DNA of 25,972 nt from an uncultured Collinsella sp. (GCA_900758885.1 CAAETD010000043.1:1-25972), one strand, 5' to 3'; numbered from the stretch's first letter, positions 7,388-15,155 are shown. Numbers and translations are program-made. The notes: a model not told the origin generated them from the letters alone.

Positions 7388-8800
7388 ATGGCAGAAACCA
7401 GCCCTAACAAGCTCGCGCGTAACTACACGCTTATCGGTCTGTTCCTCTTTGCAGCTCCCTCGATCCTGCTGCAGCTCTGGACCGGTATCTATCAGATTTT
7501 CGACACCGCTATCGCCACCAACTTCAACAGCACGGCGACGCTTTCGGCCATTAACATCGTCTATCCTGCTCAGGCAGTGGTAGAGGCCATCGCCTTCCTG
7601 TTCTCCGGCGGTTCCGCCGCCCTTCTGGGCAAGCTTCTGGGCGAGAAGAAGACGACCGAGGCAAACAAGACCTTCACTTGCGTGCTTCTCATCTCGACCA
7701 TCATTGCTACCGTTTGGGGCTTTGCCATCAGCTTTGCTGGCGACCAGGTGTGGTACTTCATGGGCGCTGACGCAGGCCTCGCTCCCGTCTGCACCACCTA
7801 TTGGAACGTGCACCGCTTCTTCATGCCGCTCTACACCATCCAGCTCGGTTTCCAGATGTGGCTGCTCACTGCTGGTAAGCCCACGCATTGCATGGTGATC
7901 ACCATCCTTGGTGGTCTGGTCACGCTGGGCATGGACGTTGTCTACCAGGGTACGCTTGGTCTGGGCACCACGGGTGCAGCTCTTGGCTTTGGTACCGGCT
8001 CTGCCTTTGCCGCCATCGCTTCTGCAGTCGTCATCTTCTCCAAGAGCAGTGCCCTGCATTATGACTCGCCGGCCTGTCCCGCGAAGAATGTCGCCGAGAG
8101 CTGCAAGATCGGCCTTGCCGACTTTATCTACAGTGCCGCCACCGGCTTCATGACCGCTATCTACAACATCCAGGCCATGAAGTACTTTGGGGCCGACGGC
8201 GTCGCCGTTGCCGCAATCTTCCTGTACGTGCAGCTCCTCTTTGTTGGCCCGTTCATTGGCTTTGGTAAGGGCGCTACGCCGATCATTAGCTATCAGATCG
8301 GCGAAAACAATCCCAAGAAGATTCACGGCACGTACCAGAAGTACCGTCGTCTGAGCGCTATCCTCATCGTCGTTATTGCTGTCCTGGGTATCGTTATGAT
8401 GAAGCCGATCCTGTTGGTCTATGGTCAGGTCCCCGGCGACCCCGTATATACCCTCGCCTCCCAGAAGTGGATTCTCTTCGCCTCTTGCGCTGGCCTCGTC
8501 GGCATCAATATCTGCATTCAGAACATGCTCACGGCCTTCAACGACACGATGATGCCTCTCATCATCTCTACCCTGCGTTCGCTCGTTCTTCCCATCGCTT
8601 TGCTGCTGGTGCTTCCCATGGTCATAGGCGGCGACGGCGTGTGGCTGGCTCTGACCGTTGCCGAGGCCTTTACCGCTGTGGTTTCGTTCTTCTTCCTCAA
8701 AAAGGGTGCCCAGAAGTACGGCTACAACACCGATGAGGGCGTCGAGCTTCCCGAAGAGGTTCTCGAGGCTGCTCGCGCTGCGGCTGCCGAAGAGATGTAA
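7388..8800 (+). CDS. MATE family multidrug/metabolite exporter
   Basis: Inner-membrane secondary transporter, normally driven by Na+ or H+ antiport. The 470-residue length and about 12 hydrophobic segments in two similar halves fit the MATE family. Early conserved features include the first-helix region followed by IYQIFDTAIATNFNSTATLS, the FLFSGGSAALLGKLLGEKKTTEA segment typical of MATE loop 2-3, and the matching half-two region GFGKGATPIISYQIGENNPKK. No signal peptide is expected. It follows the amidohydrolase by one base; GGAAGGCGAG, ending in that gene's last codons, is the likely ribosome-binding site. Export of a metabolite handled by the hydrolase is inferred from the arrangement only. 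A strong hairpin follows the stop. Confidence 0.92.
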   Translation: MAETSPNKLARNYTLIGLFLFAAPSILLQLWTGIYQIFDTAIATNFNSTATLSAINIVYPAQAVVEAIAFLFSGGSAALLGKLLGEKKTTEANKTFTCVLLISTIIATVWGFAISFAGDQVWYFMGADAGLAPVCTTYWNVHRFFMPLYTIQLGFQMWLLTAGKPTHCMVITILGGLVTLGMDVVYQGTLGLGTTGAALGFGTGSAFAAIASAVVIFSKSSALHYDSPACPAKNVAESCKIGLADFIYSAATGFMTAIYNIQAMKYFGADGVAVAAIFLYVQLLFVGPFIGFGKGATPIISYQIGENNPKKIHGTYQKYRRLSAILIVVIAVLGIVMMKPILLVYGQVPGDPVYTLASQKWILFASCAGLVGINICIQNMLTAFNDTMMPLIISTLRSLVLPIALLLVLPMVIGGDGVWLALTVAEAFTAVVSFFFLKKGAQKYGYNTDEGVELPEEVLEAARAAAAEEM

Positions 8801-8829
8801 ATCAAACAATCGGATTCTGCAATAAATTG

Positions 8830-8868
8830 CGGGCGGTAGGGTTACTCGAGCCTTGCCGCCCGTCTCTT
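8830..8868 (+). terminator. Terminator-like hairpin after the MATE gene
   Basis: CGGGCGGTAGGG (8830-8841) pairs along 12 positions (G-U allowed) with CCTTGCCGCCCG (8851-8862) across a 9-base loop. It is followed by TCTCTT, a mediocre T-tract. It separates the hydrolase-MATE pair from the LuxR-type gene. Confidence 0.65.
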
Positions 8869-8911
8869 GCGGGTTGCGACCGGTTCGAATATCCGCGGGG
8901 TACCGTTGCGC

Positions 8912-8917
8912 TATCAT
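8912..8917 (+). promoter_or_regulatory. Possible -10 box for the LuxR-type gene
   Basis: TATCAT lies 42 bases before the preferred GTG start. Transcription would begin near 8924, just after the alternative ATG at 8923, so it supports the GTG. No clear -35 box was seen. Confidence 0.3.
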
Positions 8918-8958
8918 GAGTCATGCGTCTCGTTGCGGCAAAAGGGGAGGACAAGCTC

Positions 8959-9990
8959 GTGGGGTTTTATATCTATCTTTACAACGTGTTCTTCCTTTGC
9001 CTCTTTGCCTGCGCCGCTTTTTTCTGCGGTGTGACAAAAGGCATGACGGAGAGCAAGCGCTTTGCGTACCTCTCTATGCTCATGGCCCTGCTGGCCCTCG
9101 AAGGAGTGGCCGATATGGGATCGTCCCTTGTGTCGGGGACGTTCTCTTCGGGAGGCAGCTTTGGCCCCCATGGTGCTTTGACCCTTTTTGGAATAGCGAA
9201 GACGCTCTCTCAGATGGGCGAGGAGATCCTCTTCTATTTGCTGGCATGTGATGTGACCAAGCGTACCGCACGATCGGCTTTGTTCCTTCTCTTCCCGGTG
9301 CTCGCTCTGGTTCGTTGCTTGGCGGGGACAGTTTATCTGGGCATCGTATCCGACATTGTATTTCTCCTTATCGATCCCTTGGTCATGATTTCGCTTTGTG
9401 CCTGGAGCCTGATGGGCTTGGCGCATTCCGCCCCCGTGGAGGATGCTGATTCTCGCGCGCTGCATCTTTTGCGTTCGCTGCTTCTTTTGTGCCTTTGCGC
9501 CTACGCCGCCTCGATTGGCGAGGACCTTATCTACGCAGCCATGTATATGCGTTCTGGCTCGGTTCCGTTTTACGTCGGCAAGATTGTTATTATGGAAGAC
9601 GCTCTGTGGGCCGGTCTTGCGGTTTCTTGCATTATCTACGCACGCCACTATCAAGATGAGTTCCACGTGCGGCGAACCGAGCAGCTTGTGCGCGATCGTC
9701 TGGATTTGTATCGCTTGGAGACGGAGCAGCGCGCGGCGGAGCAGGGCGCCAGCAATATTGCCGATTTCTGTGCGCTCTACGAGCTCACGCCGCGCGAGCA
9801 AGAAGTATTGTCTCGAGTTCTGACGGGACAGGGGAATCAGCAGATAGCAAACGATTTAGTTATCTCGTTGGGAACGGTCAAGGCTCACGTCCATAGCATC
9901 TATCGAAAACTGTCTGTCTCGCGTCGTAGCGAACTCATGGGCATGTTTTACGAGCGCTCGCGTGGTGCTGCCGCTCCTGCGGAAAAGTAA
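8959..9990 (+). CDS. Membrane-anchored LuxR-type transcriptional regulator
   Basis: Probable one-component regulator: an N-terminal multi-helix membrane sensor joined to a C-terminal DNA-binding domain. With the GTG start it has 343 residues. About seven hydrophobic segments span residues 1-230, then a charged, likely helical connector (RRTEQLVRDRLDLYRLETEQ), then the LuxR HTH: LTPREQEVL (276-284), the recognition-helix region VISLGTVKAHVHSIYRKL and the final SRRSELM. The ATG at 8923 is also in frame but lacks a ribosome-binding site, whereas the GTG at 8959 has GGGGAGG eight bases upstream. No receiver domain is present, so it is not a classic response regulator. Such membrane LuxR proteins are abundant in gut Coriobacteriia beside inducible metabolic genes. 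It may control the preceding hydrolase-MATE pair or the following small membrane protein; this is inference. Confidence 0.88.
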   Translation: MGFYIYLYNVFFLCLFACAAFFCGVTKGMTESKRFAYLSMLMALLALEGVADMGSSLVSGTFSSGGSFGPHGALTLFGIAKTLSQMGEEILFYLLACDVTKRTARSALFLLFPVLALVRCLAGTVYLGIVSDIVFLLIDPLVMISLCAWSLMGLAHSAPVEDADSRALHLLRSLLLLCLCAYAASIGEDLIYAAMYMRSGSVPFYVGKIVIMEDALWAGLAVSCIIYARHYQDEFHVRRTEQLVRDRLDLYRLETEQRAAEQGASNIADFCALYELTPREQEVLSRVLTGQGNQQIANDLVISLGTVKAHVHSIYRKLSVSRRSELMGMFYERSRGAAAPAEK

Positions 9991-10060
9991 TTAAAACTGG
10001 CTTTCCAGTAGAGGCGCGGTTTCTCCACGTACCGTATCACTACGAAAACTAAAGGAATAT

Positions 10061-10564
10061 ATGAATATGAATACTCGAGAAACGAGGGTCGCTGGCATAA
10101 TCAATGCCCTGGTGGACCCGCTCCTGATGTGCTCCTTTTTGCCTATTATCGAAGGCAAAGCGGCACTCGATATGTCGAGTCCTACCGGTTTTTGGGGGCA
10201 GCTTGCGCTCGCTGTCGTCATCGCAGAGGCGGTGAGCTCACTACCGCAGTTTGGAAGGGTCGTTGGGGACTGGGTTGATTTCTTCGGATTCAAACCGGGT
10301 GGCCCTGCGTCAAAGATCGCGGGCACGGTGTTCGCCGCCACGCTGCTCTTTTTGATTATCGGTTTGGCTGAGATAGCGTTCCAGACCGGCTTTGGTCTCG
10401 TGGGCGAAACGACCTATTTCTCTCGTTGGGTAAAGCTTGCAACCGGCGGTTGGGCCTTTGTCGTGGTTGGCGGCTTGCTGTTCGATCCGGTTGCAGCAAA
10501 GGCCGCCCATGTTCTCGTGGGCGAAAAGGCCCCGCAGACCGAGGAAATGCTCGAGGTGGAATAG
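10061..10564 (+). CDS. Small membrane protein of unknown function
   Basis: Not recognised. The 167-residue product has about four hydrophobic segments (roughly residues 10-30, 45-62, 85-108 and 125-148). A hydrophilic loop (VGDWVDFFGFKPGGPASK) lies between the second and third, and the C-terminal tail (APQTEEMLEVE) is acidic. Start: AAAGGA precedes the ATG at 10061; a second in-frame ATG at 10067 has better spacing and is equally possible. It follows the LuxR-type regulator by 70 bases in the same direction and is closed by a strong terminator, so it may be co-regulated with it or be its target. No catalytic motif, Cys cluster or transporter signature is visible. Confidence 0.75.
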   Translation: MNMNTRETRVAGIINALVDPLLMCSFLPIIEGKAALDMSSPTGFWGQLALAVVIAEAVSSLPQFGRVVGDWVDFFGFKPGGPASKIAGTVFAATLLFLIIGLAEIAFQTGFGLVGETTYFSRWVKLATGGWAFVVVGGLLFDPVAAKAAHVLVGEKAPQTEEMLEVE

Positions 10565-10619
10565 CCTGAAGGACAGGCTCGTCTAACGAATCATTCGCGA
10601 TAGTTTGCCTCTCCTTTTG

Positions 10620-10662
10620 CGCGCATGCGATTGGCTTCAGTCGCATGCGCGTTGTTTTGTTT
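10620..10662 (+). terminator. Rho-independent terminator after the small membrane protein gene
   Basis: CGCGCATGCGA (10620-10630) and TCGCATGCGCG (10641-10651) form a perfect 11-bp stem with a 10-base loop, followed by TTGTTTTGTTT. It ends the transcript about 55 bases after the stop at 10564. Confidence 0.9.
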
Positions 10663-10752
10663 AACGAGTGGAATGTATCGTCGATAAACCTGTGCTGCGC
10701 GTGTGCCACAATGGGGCGCGAACGATAGAGAAAGATCGCAAGAGGAGCTCGC

Positions 10753-11454
10753 GTGTTTGCTCGTATATGGCGCTACATAGAGGGGCCAGTGCTTTTGTTC
10801 GTGCCGCCAGGCATGGGCATCATGCTGTATCTGGGCATTGCCCAGGCTGCTTTGTTGATGCTCGCTATGGTGGCGCTGGTGCTCGCGCTGTTCTTTGCGG
10901 GTTACGAGGCATCTCGTCCGGGTTTGCGCCAGATTATGCCCACGCTGGTTCTGGCAGCATTGGCCGCGGCGGGGCGCATCTTGTTTGGCCCCATTCCCGA
11001 CTTTAAACCCGTGAGTGCCATCGCCATTATCGCGGGGGCGACGCTTGGTCGCCGCAATGGTTTTATGGTCGGTGCGTTGGCGGCGCTGACCAGCAATTTC
11101 TTTTTTGGGCAGGGCATGTGGACGCCGTGGCAGATGTATGCCTGGGGGCTCGTGGGATACGTTGGCGGTGCGCTGGCGCATGCCGGCGCTTTTGATCGCG
11201 CCGATGGCACCGTGCGTATGCCGGCGCTGCTGACCTACGGCTTTGCTTCGGGTTTGCTGTACGGCGTTGTGATCAACGCCTACGACATTATCGGTTTTGT
11301 TCAACCGCTCACGTGGGCGGGTGCCATGGCACGTCTTGCCACGGCAGTGCCGTTCGATATCACACACGGCCTCGCGACCTGCGTGTTCTTGGCTGCCTTG
11401 TACAAGCCTTGGTGCCGTCGCATTAACCGTGTCGTCGTGAAATACGGGCTGTAA
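10753..11454 (+). CDS. ECF transporter S component (substrate-binding membrane subunit)
   Basis: Integral membrane protein that binds a vitamin-like substrate and docks on a shared EcfT-EcfA module. The 233-residue product has about six hydrophobic segments. Two stretches typical of ECF S proteins stand out: PIPDFKPVSAIAIIAGATLG (about 80-99) and NFFFGQGMWTPWQMYAWG (about 115-132). The N-terminal half also contains LVLAALAAAGRILF, matching the conserved first S-component helices with an Ala-rich face for EcfT contact. The GTG start is supported by AGAGGAG eight bases upstream. It stands alone, about 5 kb from the ecfT-ATPase pair at 2849-5385, which lacks an S component, so it may use that module in group II fashion. 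Substrate (cobalamin, a cobalamin precursor or another vitamin) cannot be decided here. Confidence 0.82.
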   Translation: MFARIWRYIEGPVLLFVPPGMGIMLYLGIAQAALLMLAMVALVLALFFAGYEASRPGLRQIMPTLVLAALAAAGRILFGPIPDFKPVSAIAIIAGATLGRRNGFMVGALAALTSNFFFGQGMWTPWQMYAWGLVGYVGGALAHAGAFDRADGTVRMPALLTYGFASGLLYGVVINAYDIIGFVQPLTWAGAMARLATAVPFDITHGLATCVFLAALYKPWCRRINRVVVKYGL

Positions 11455-11479
11455 GGCATTTCGCGTTCCCTCACGAGCT

Positions 11480-11540
11480 TGCGGTGGAATGGTTCTCGTT
11501 TTTGGCTATTTGCTGCCCAAACAGGAACTATTCCACCGCA
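11480..11540. repeat. Long hairpin between convergent genes
   Basis: TGCGGTGGAATGGTTC (11480-11495) and GAACTATTCCACCGCA (11525-11540) form a 16-bp stem with a single G-U pair. The 29-base loop can extend it through TTTGGC and GCCCAAA with a bulge. It lies between the ECF S gene (plus) and the exonuclease gene (minus). It has no T-tract on either side, so it looks more like a dispersed palindromic repeat or a processing or stability hairpin than a standard terminator. Confidence 0.6.
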
Positions 11541-11604
11541 CCTTATAGAGGGAGAGGGGTCACATGATCTGTTTTCCTCTGTCCCCTAGAGGAATTACTT
11601 GGGG

Positions 11605-12423
11605 CTAGAGCTCTAGCGTGAGGGTGACGGGGCAGTGGTCGCTGCCAAAGATGTCGCCGCGGATGCCGGTGTCGCGAACGTTGGCGGCGATCGAATCGCT
11701 TACCAGAAAGTAATCGATGCGCCAGCCGGCGTTGTTCTTGCGGGCATTAAAGCGATAGCTCCACCAGCTGTAGACGCCCTCGACGTCGGGGTTTGCCGCG
11801 CGCCAGGTATCGGTAAAGCCGGCGTTGAGCAGCTCGGTAAACTTGCCGCGTTCCTCGTCCGAAAAGCCTGCGTTGCCGCGGTTGGACTTGGGGTTCTTAA
11901 GGTCGATCTCCTCATGCGCCACGTTAAAGTCGCCGCAGGTTACGACGGGTTTGCCGGTCTCGCGCTCGAGCGCGTTCAAAAAGCCGCGGTAGGCATCGTC
12001 CCAGGCCATACGCACGTCGATGCGCGCGAGCTCATTTTGTGCGTTGGGCGTGTAGACATCCACAAACCAGAATTTGTCGAACTCGAGCGCGCAGACGCGG
12101 CCCTCGGTTGCGACTTGGGCGACGAGCACGGCCGCCTCGCCTCCGCCGGCGTAGGGCAGCAGCGCATCGGCGCGCAGTACGCGCAGCGGCTCCTGGCGGC
12201 TAAAGACCGCGGTGCCCGAATAGCCTTTACGCTCGGCGTAGCTCCAGGTTTGGTGATAGCCGGGCAGGTCAATATCGACCTGGCCTTCTTGCAACTTGGT
12301 CTCTTGCAGTGCCAGGATATCGACGTCGAGTTCTTGCGCGATCTGGATAAAGCTCGGGTCCTTTTTGAGCACGGCGCGCAGGCCGTTGACGTTCCACGAG
12401 GCGAAAGTGTAAGTCTGAGGCAT
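11605..12423 (-). CDS. xth: Exodeoxyribonuclease III (AP endonuclease, EEP family)
   Basis: Cytosolic base-excision-repair enzyme that cuts DNA 5' of abasic sites and trims 3' blocked ends. The 272-residue product has the expected length. It carries the family's metal and catalytic motifs: SWNVNGLRA (9-17), LQETKLQ with metal ligand Glu41, a GYSGTAVFSR segment (67-76), GDFNVAH with Asp165 and Asn167, WRIDYFLVS with Asp237, and the closing SDHCPV with His263. The ATG at 12423 has GAAAGGAC upstream on the minus strand and starts the conserved beta-strand directly. It is divergent from the sirtuin gene by about 135 bases; a possible -10 TAATCT lies at 12459-12454. The gene stands as a single unit facing the ECF S gene. 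Confidence 0.95.
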   Translation of the reverse strand: MPQTYTFASWNVNGLRAVLKKDPSFIQIAQELDVDILALQETKLQEGQVDIDLPGYHQTWSYAERKGYSGTAVFSRQEPLRVLRADALLPYAGGGEAAVLVAQVATEGRVCALEFDKFWFVDVYTPNAQNELARIDVRMAWDDAYRGFLNALERETGKPVVTCGDFNVAHEEIDLKNPKSNRGNAGFSDEERGKFTELLNAGFTDTWRAANPDVEGVYSWWSYRFNARKNNAGWRIDYFLVSDSIAANVRDTGIRGDIFGSDHCPVTLTLEL

Positions 12424-12558
12424 GGTGTCCTTTCGACGGGGTTGGCAGGCTTAAGATTAGCGCAACAGGGGCGGGGTGGGATCCGCGCATGCTGACTTAA
12501 AGGCCGCATGCTGGGACGTCGCTCAACGCTGCCCGACTAACAAGGACGGAGGACTCAT

Positions 12559-13311
12559 ATGACGCAGGCAATATCGGACCCCAGGCAGGCCTCCGCCGCG
12601 CTGGCGGATCTGTTTGACACCCACAAGCGCGTGGTCTTCTTTGGCGGCGCTGGTGTTTCCACGGCAAGTGGCATCCCCGATTTCCGCAGCGTGGGCGGCC
12701 TGTATCACCAGCAGTTTGCCTATCCGCCCGAGACCATGCTGTCGCATAGCTTTTACGAGGCGCATCCGGCCGAGTTCTTCGACTTCTACCGCACCAAGAT
12801 GATCGCGCTTGGCGCCAAGCCCAATCGCTGCCACACCAAGCTGGCCGAGCTGGAGCGCGCCGGCAAGCTGAATGCCGTGGTGACGCAAAATATCGACGGC
12901 CTGCATCAGATGGCCGGCTCGCAGCGCGTGTTCGAGCTGCATGGCTCGGTCCACCGCAATGTCTGCCAGACGTGCGGCGCAGTCTACAGCGCCGAATGGA
13001 TTTGCTCGCGCGAGCACGAGGACGCCGCGGGCGTGCCCGTGTGTCCTGCGTGCGGCGGGCGCATTAAGCCCGATGTGGTGCTCTACGAAGAGCCGCTCGA
13101 CGAGCATGTGTTGACCGGTGCCGTTGCCGCCATCGCCGCGGCCGATGCCCTCATTGTGGGCGGGACCTCGCTCGTGGTGTATCCGGCGGCGGGCCTTACG
13201 CGTTACTTTACCGGCGATACGCTGGCCATTTGCAACCTTGCTCCCACCGATCAGGATGCAAATGCCGACCTGCTGATTTCTTGCGACATCGCGGCCGCGT
13301 TTGCGTTCTAG
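12559..13311 (+). CDS. cobB: NAD-dependent protein deacylase (sirtuin, Sir2 family)
   Basis: Removes acetyl or other acyl groups from protein lysines using NAD+, linking metabolism to protein acylation. The 250-residue product carries the NAD-binding GAGVSTASGIPDFRS (30-44), TQNIDGLHQ (109-117), the catalytic His in ELHGS (His128), and a zinc site of four Cys in CQTC (136/139) and CPAC (162/165). GGTSLVVYPAAGL (201-213) completes the Rossmann part. The C-terminal helix after CDIAAAFAF is a little shorter than usual. The overall pattern resembles bacterial class U or M sirtuins; the acyl preference cannot be read with confidence. ATG 12559 is preceded by AAGGACGGAGG. It stands upstream of folP, separated by 95 bases that hold a hairpin and a likely folP promoter element. 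Confidence 0.95.
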   Translation: MTQAISDPRQASAALADLFDTHKRVVFFGGAGVSTASGIPDFRSVGGLYHQQFAYPPETMLSHSFYEAHPAEFFDFYRTKMIALGAKPNRCHTKLAELERAGKLNAVVTQNIDGLHQMAGSQRVFELHGSVHRNVCQTCGAVYSAEWICSREHEDAAGVPVCPACGGRIKPDVVLYEEPLDEHVLTGAVAAIAAADALIVGGTSLVVYPAAGLTRYFTGDTLAICNLAPTDQDANADLLISCDIAAAFAF

Positions 13312-13325
13312 CCCGCGCGCGCGGA

Positions 13326-13331
13326 TACAAT
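13326..13331 (+). promoter_or_regulatory. Possible -10 box of the folP promoter
   Basis: TACAAT lies 15 bases after the sirtuin stop. TTGCGT at 13301-13306 could serve as -35 but with a long 19-base gap. Transcription would begin near 13338, giving a leader of about 70 bases. Confidence 0.4.
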
Positions 13332-13356
13332 AGAAAGACTGAGTGCAAAGCGACCC

Positions 13357-13384
13357 CGCCGCCAGCTCCCCAAGCTCGGCGGCG
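13357..13384 (+). other. Stable hairpin in the folP leader
   Basis: CGCCGCC (13357-13363) pairs with GGCGGCG (13378-13384), and AGCT (13364-13367) with AGCT (13373-13376), leaving one bulged C and a 5-base loop. It lies between the putative folP promoter and the AGGAGG at 13395. A few T follow only after TGGGCA, so it is either a weak sirtuin terminator or a structured folP leader. Confidence 0.5.
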
Positions 13385-13406
13385 TGGGCATTTTAGGAGG
13401 ATGTTC

Positions 13407-15155
13407 ATGGCGAACGACAGCAAGACATGGCGGTGCGGAAAGTACGAGCTCAGCTTTGACCGTCCGCGCATCATGGGCGTCCTCAACGTGACGCCCGATT
13501 CGTTTAGCGATGGCGGGGAGCACTTCGACCCGGATGCTGCCATCGAGTACGGCCTGGCGATGCTCGACGCCGGCGCCGACATCATCGACGTGGGCGGCGA
13601 GTCCACGCGCCCCGGCTTTACCCCGGTCAACCCCGACGAGGAGGCTCGCCGCGTGCTGCCCGTGGTGCGCGCGCTGGCCAAGGAGGGCGCCATCGTCTCG
13701 ATCGACACGCGTCATGTGGCGGTTGCCAAGGCGGCCGTGCGCTGCGGCGCCTCGATCGTCAACGACGTGACCGGCTTCACCGATCCCAAGATGGTCGAGT
13801 TTGTTAAGACGAGCACCTGCGGCGTCATCGTGATGCATGCCGGCGAGGTCGCCGCGCCCACCCGCACGCACGCAACGGTGCAGCTCGATACCTCGGCAGC
13901 GGCGTTTGTTGCCGAGAAGGCGCGCGAGGCGGCTGCCGAGGCCGCGCGTGAGGCCGAGAAGCCGGCTCGCCGCCGTCGCGGCAAGCTGCTGGGTGAGCCC
14001 AAGGTTGAGGCCAAGCTTCCGGGCGGCGTGGTGCAGCCCTCGTTGCCGTTTGGCGAACCGGAGCCCACGTCCGAGCCCGCAACCGAGCTGGGGCAGGAGA
14101 CGCCGGCCGCCGAGCAGGTTGCTGCCGCCGAGACCGTCGCGCCCGCGCCCGAGGCCGCGCCCGCAGCCACCGAGGTCGCATCGGAGTCCAATGACCACCT
14201 GGCAGCCATGATGCGCCGCAGCGCCCGCCGCGAGGAAGCCTACGTGCCCACCTCGCAGCTCCGCCGCTTCACCCTGCCCGATTCGGCGCCCATCATGCGC
14301 CGCGTTATGGGCTTTCTGTCCGACCAGGCCCGCACGCTCATCCATGCCGGCGTGTCTCGCGACCGCATCTGCATCGATCCTGGCCCGGGCTTTGGTAAGT
14401 CGGCTAACGAGGACATCGTCATCCAGCGCGAGACTGCCAAGATGGCGTCGCTGGGCTACCCGCTCATGTGCGCCGTGTCGCGCAAGCGCTTTGTGGGCGC
14501 TGTCTCGGGCGTGACCGAGGCCGCCGCGCGCGATGCCGCCACGTTTGGCGTGTGCCTGGGCGCCATCCAGGCCGGTGCCAACATCGTGCGCGTGCACGAC
14601 GCCGCGGGTTTTGCGCAGTTCCTGAACGGTTACTGGGCCGTCGCCAAGCCGCAGCCGCGCCGTGCGTTTGTGGCCGTGGGCTCCAACCTGGGGCATCGTT
14701 GCGACAACATCCGCGCCGCGCGCGACATGATCGCCGAGATTCCGCTCACCTGCGTGTCCAACTCCTCCAAGATCTACGAGAGCGAGCCGGCCTACGAGAC
14801 GCGCCAGGACGCGTTTGCCAACGCTGTCATCGAGATTAAGACCGAGCTGGCGCCGTTGGTGCTGCTCGACGAGCTCATGAAGATCGAGGTCGAGCTGGGG
14901 CGCGACCGCTCCAAAAAGGTCAAGGTCAACGGCCCGCGCACCATCGACCTGGACCTGCTGTGGATGGACGGCGAGACCCACGGCGGCAAAAAGCTGCGCC
15001 TGCCGCATCCGCTCATTGGCGAGCGCGACTTTGTGCTGGTGCCGCTCGAGGACCTGATGCACGACCCGGCGCGGTTCTTCCGCTACAACGGCGTCGAGGT
15101 CAAGGAGCCCGAGGACCGCGTGGGTCATATCGTGGGCGAATTGGGGCGTATGTAG
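13407..15155 (+). CDS. folP: Dihydropteroate synthase fused to HPPK (FolP-FolK), with a large DHPS insertion
   Basis: Two successive folate steps in one chain: HPPK pyrophosphorylates hydroxymethyl-dihydropterin and DHPS couples it to p-aminobenzoate. DHPS part (1 to about 412): IMGVLNVTPDSFSDGG (22-37), DVGGESTRPG (61-70), SIDT (98-101), NDVTG (119-123), CIDPGPGFGKS (322-332), SRKRF (358-362) and VRVHD (394-398). HPPK part (about 418-582): FVAVGSNLG (421-429), NGPRTIDLDLLWMD (508-521) and LPHPLIGERDFVLVPL (532-547). Between the fifth barrel strand (VIVMHAGE) and the next helix lies an Ala/Pro/Glu-rich stretch, about residues 150-285, with an Arg-rich patch RRRRGK. The strand is normally followed by only a few loop residues. 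AGGAGG directly abuts an ATG at 13401, so the ATG at 13407 with a 6-base gap is preferred; it gives 582 residues. The BirA-like gene begins immediately after the stop. Confidence 0.93.
   Translation: MANDSKTWRCGKYELSFDRPRIMGVLNVTPDSFSDGGEHFDPDAAIEYGLAMLDAGADIIDVGGESTRPGFTPVNPDEEARRVLPVVRALAKEGAIVSIDTRHVAVAKAAVRCGASIVNDVTGFTDPKMVEFVKTSTCGVIVMHAGEVAAPTRTHATVQLDTSAAAFVAEKAREAAAEAAREAEKPARRRRGKLLGEPKVEAKLPGGVVQPSLPFGEPEPTSEPATELGQETPAAEQVAAAETVAPAPEAAPAATEVASESNDHLAAMMRRSARREEAYVPTSQLRRFTLPDSAPIMRRVMGFLSDQARTLIHAGVSRDRICIDPGPGFGKSANEDIVIQRETAKMASLGYPLMCAVSRKRFVGAVSGVTEAAARDAATFGVCLGAIQAGANIVRVHDAAGFAQFLNGYWAVAKPQPRRAFVAVGSNLGHRCDNIRAARDMIAEIPLTCVSNSSKIYESEPAYETRQDAFANAVIEIKTELAPLVLLDELMKIEVELGRDRSKKVKVNGPRTIDLDLLWMDGETHGGKKLRLPHPLIGERDFVLVPLEDLMHDPARFFRYNGVEVKEPEDRVGHIVGELGRM

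Noticed and set aside
7346..8917. 523-codon open frame on the minus strand across the MATE gene
   Set aside because: It mirrors transmembrane codons of a clear transporter and has no domain or ribosome-binding site.
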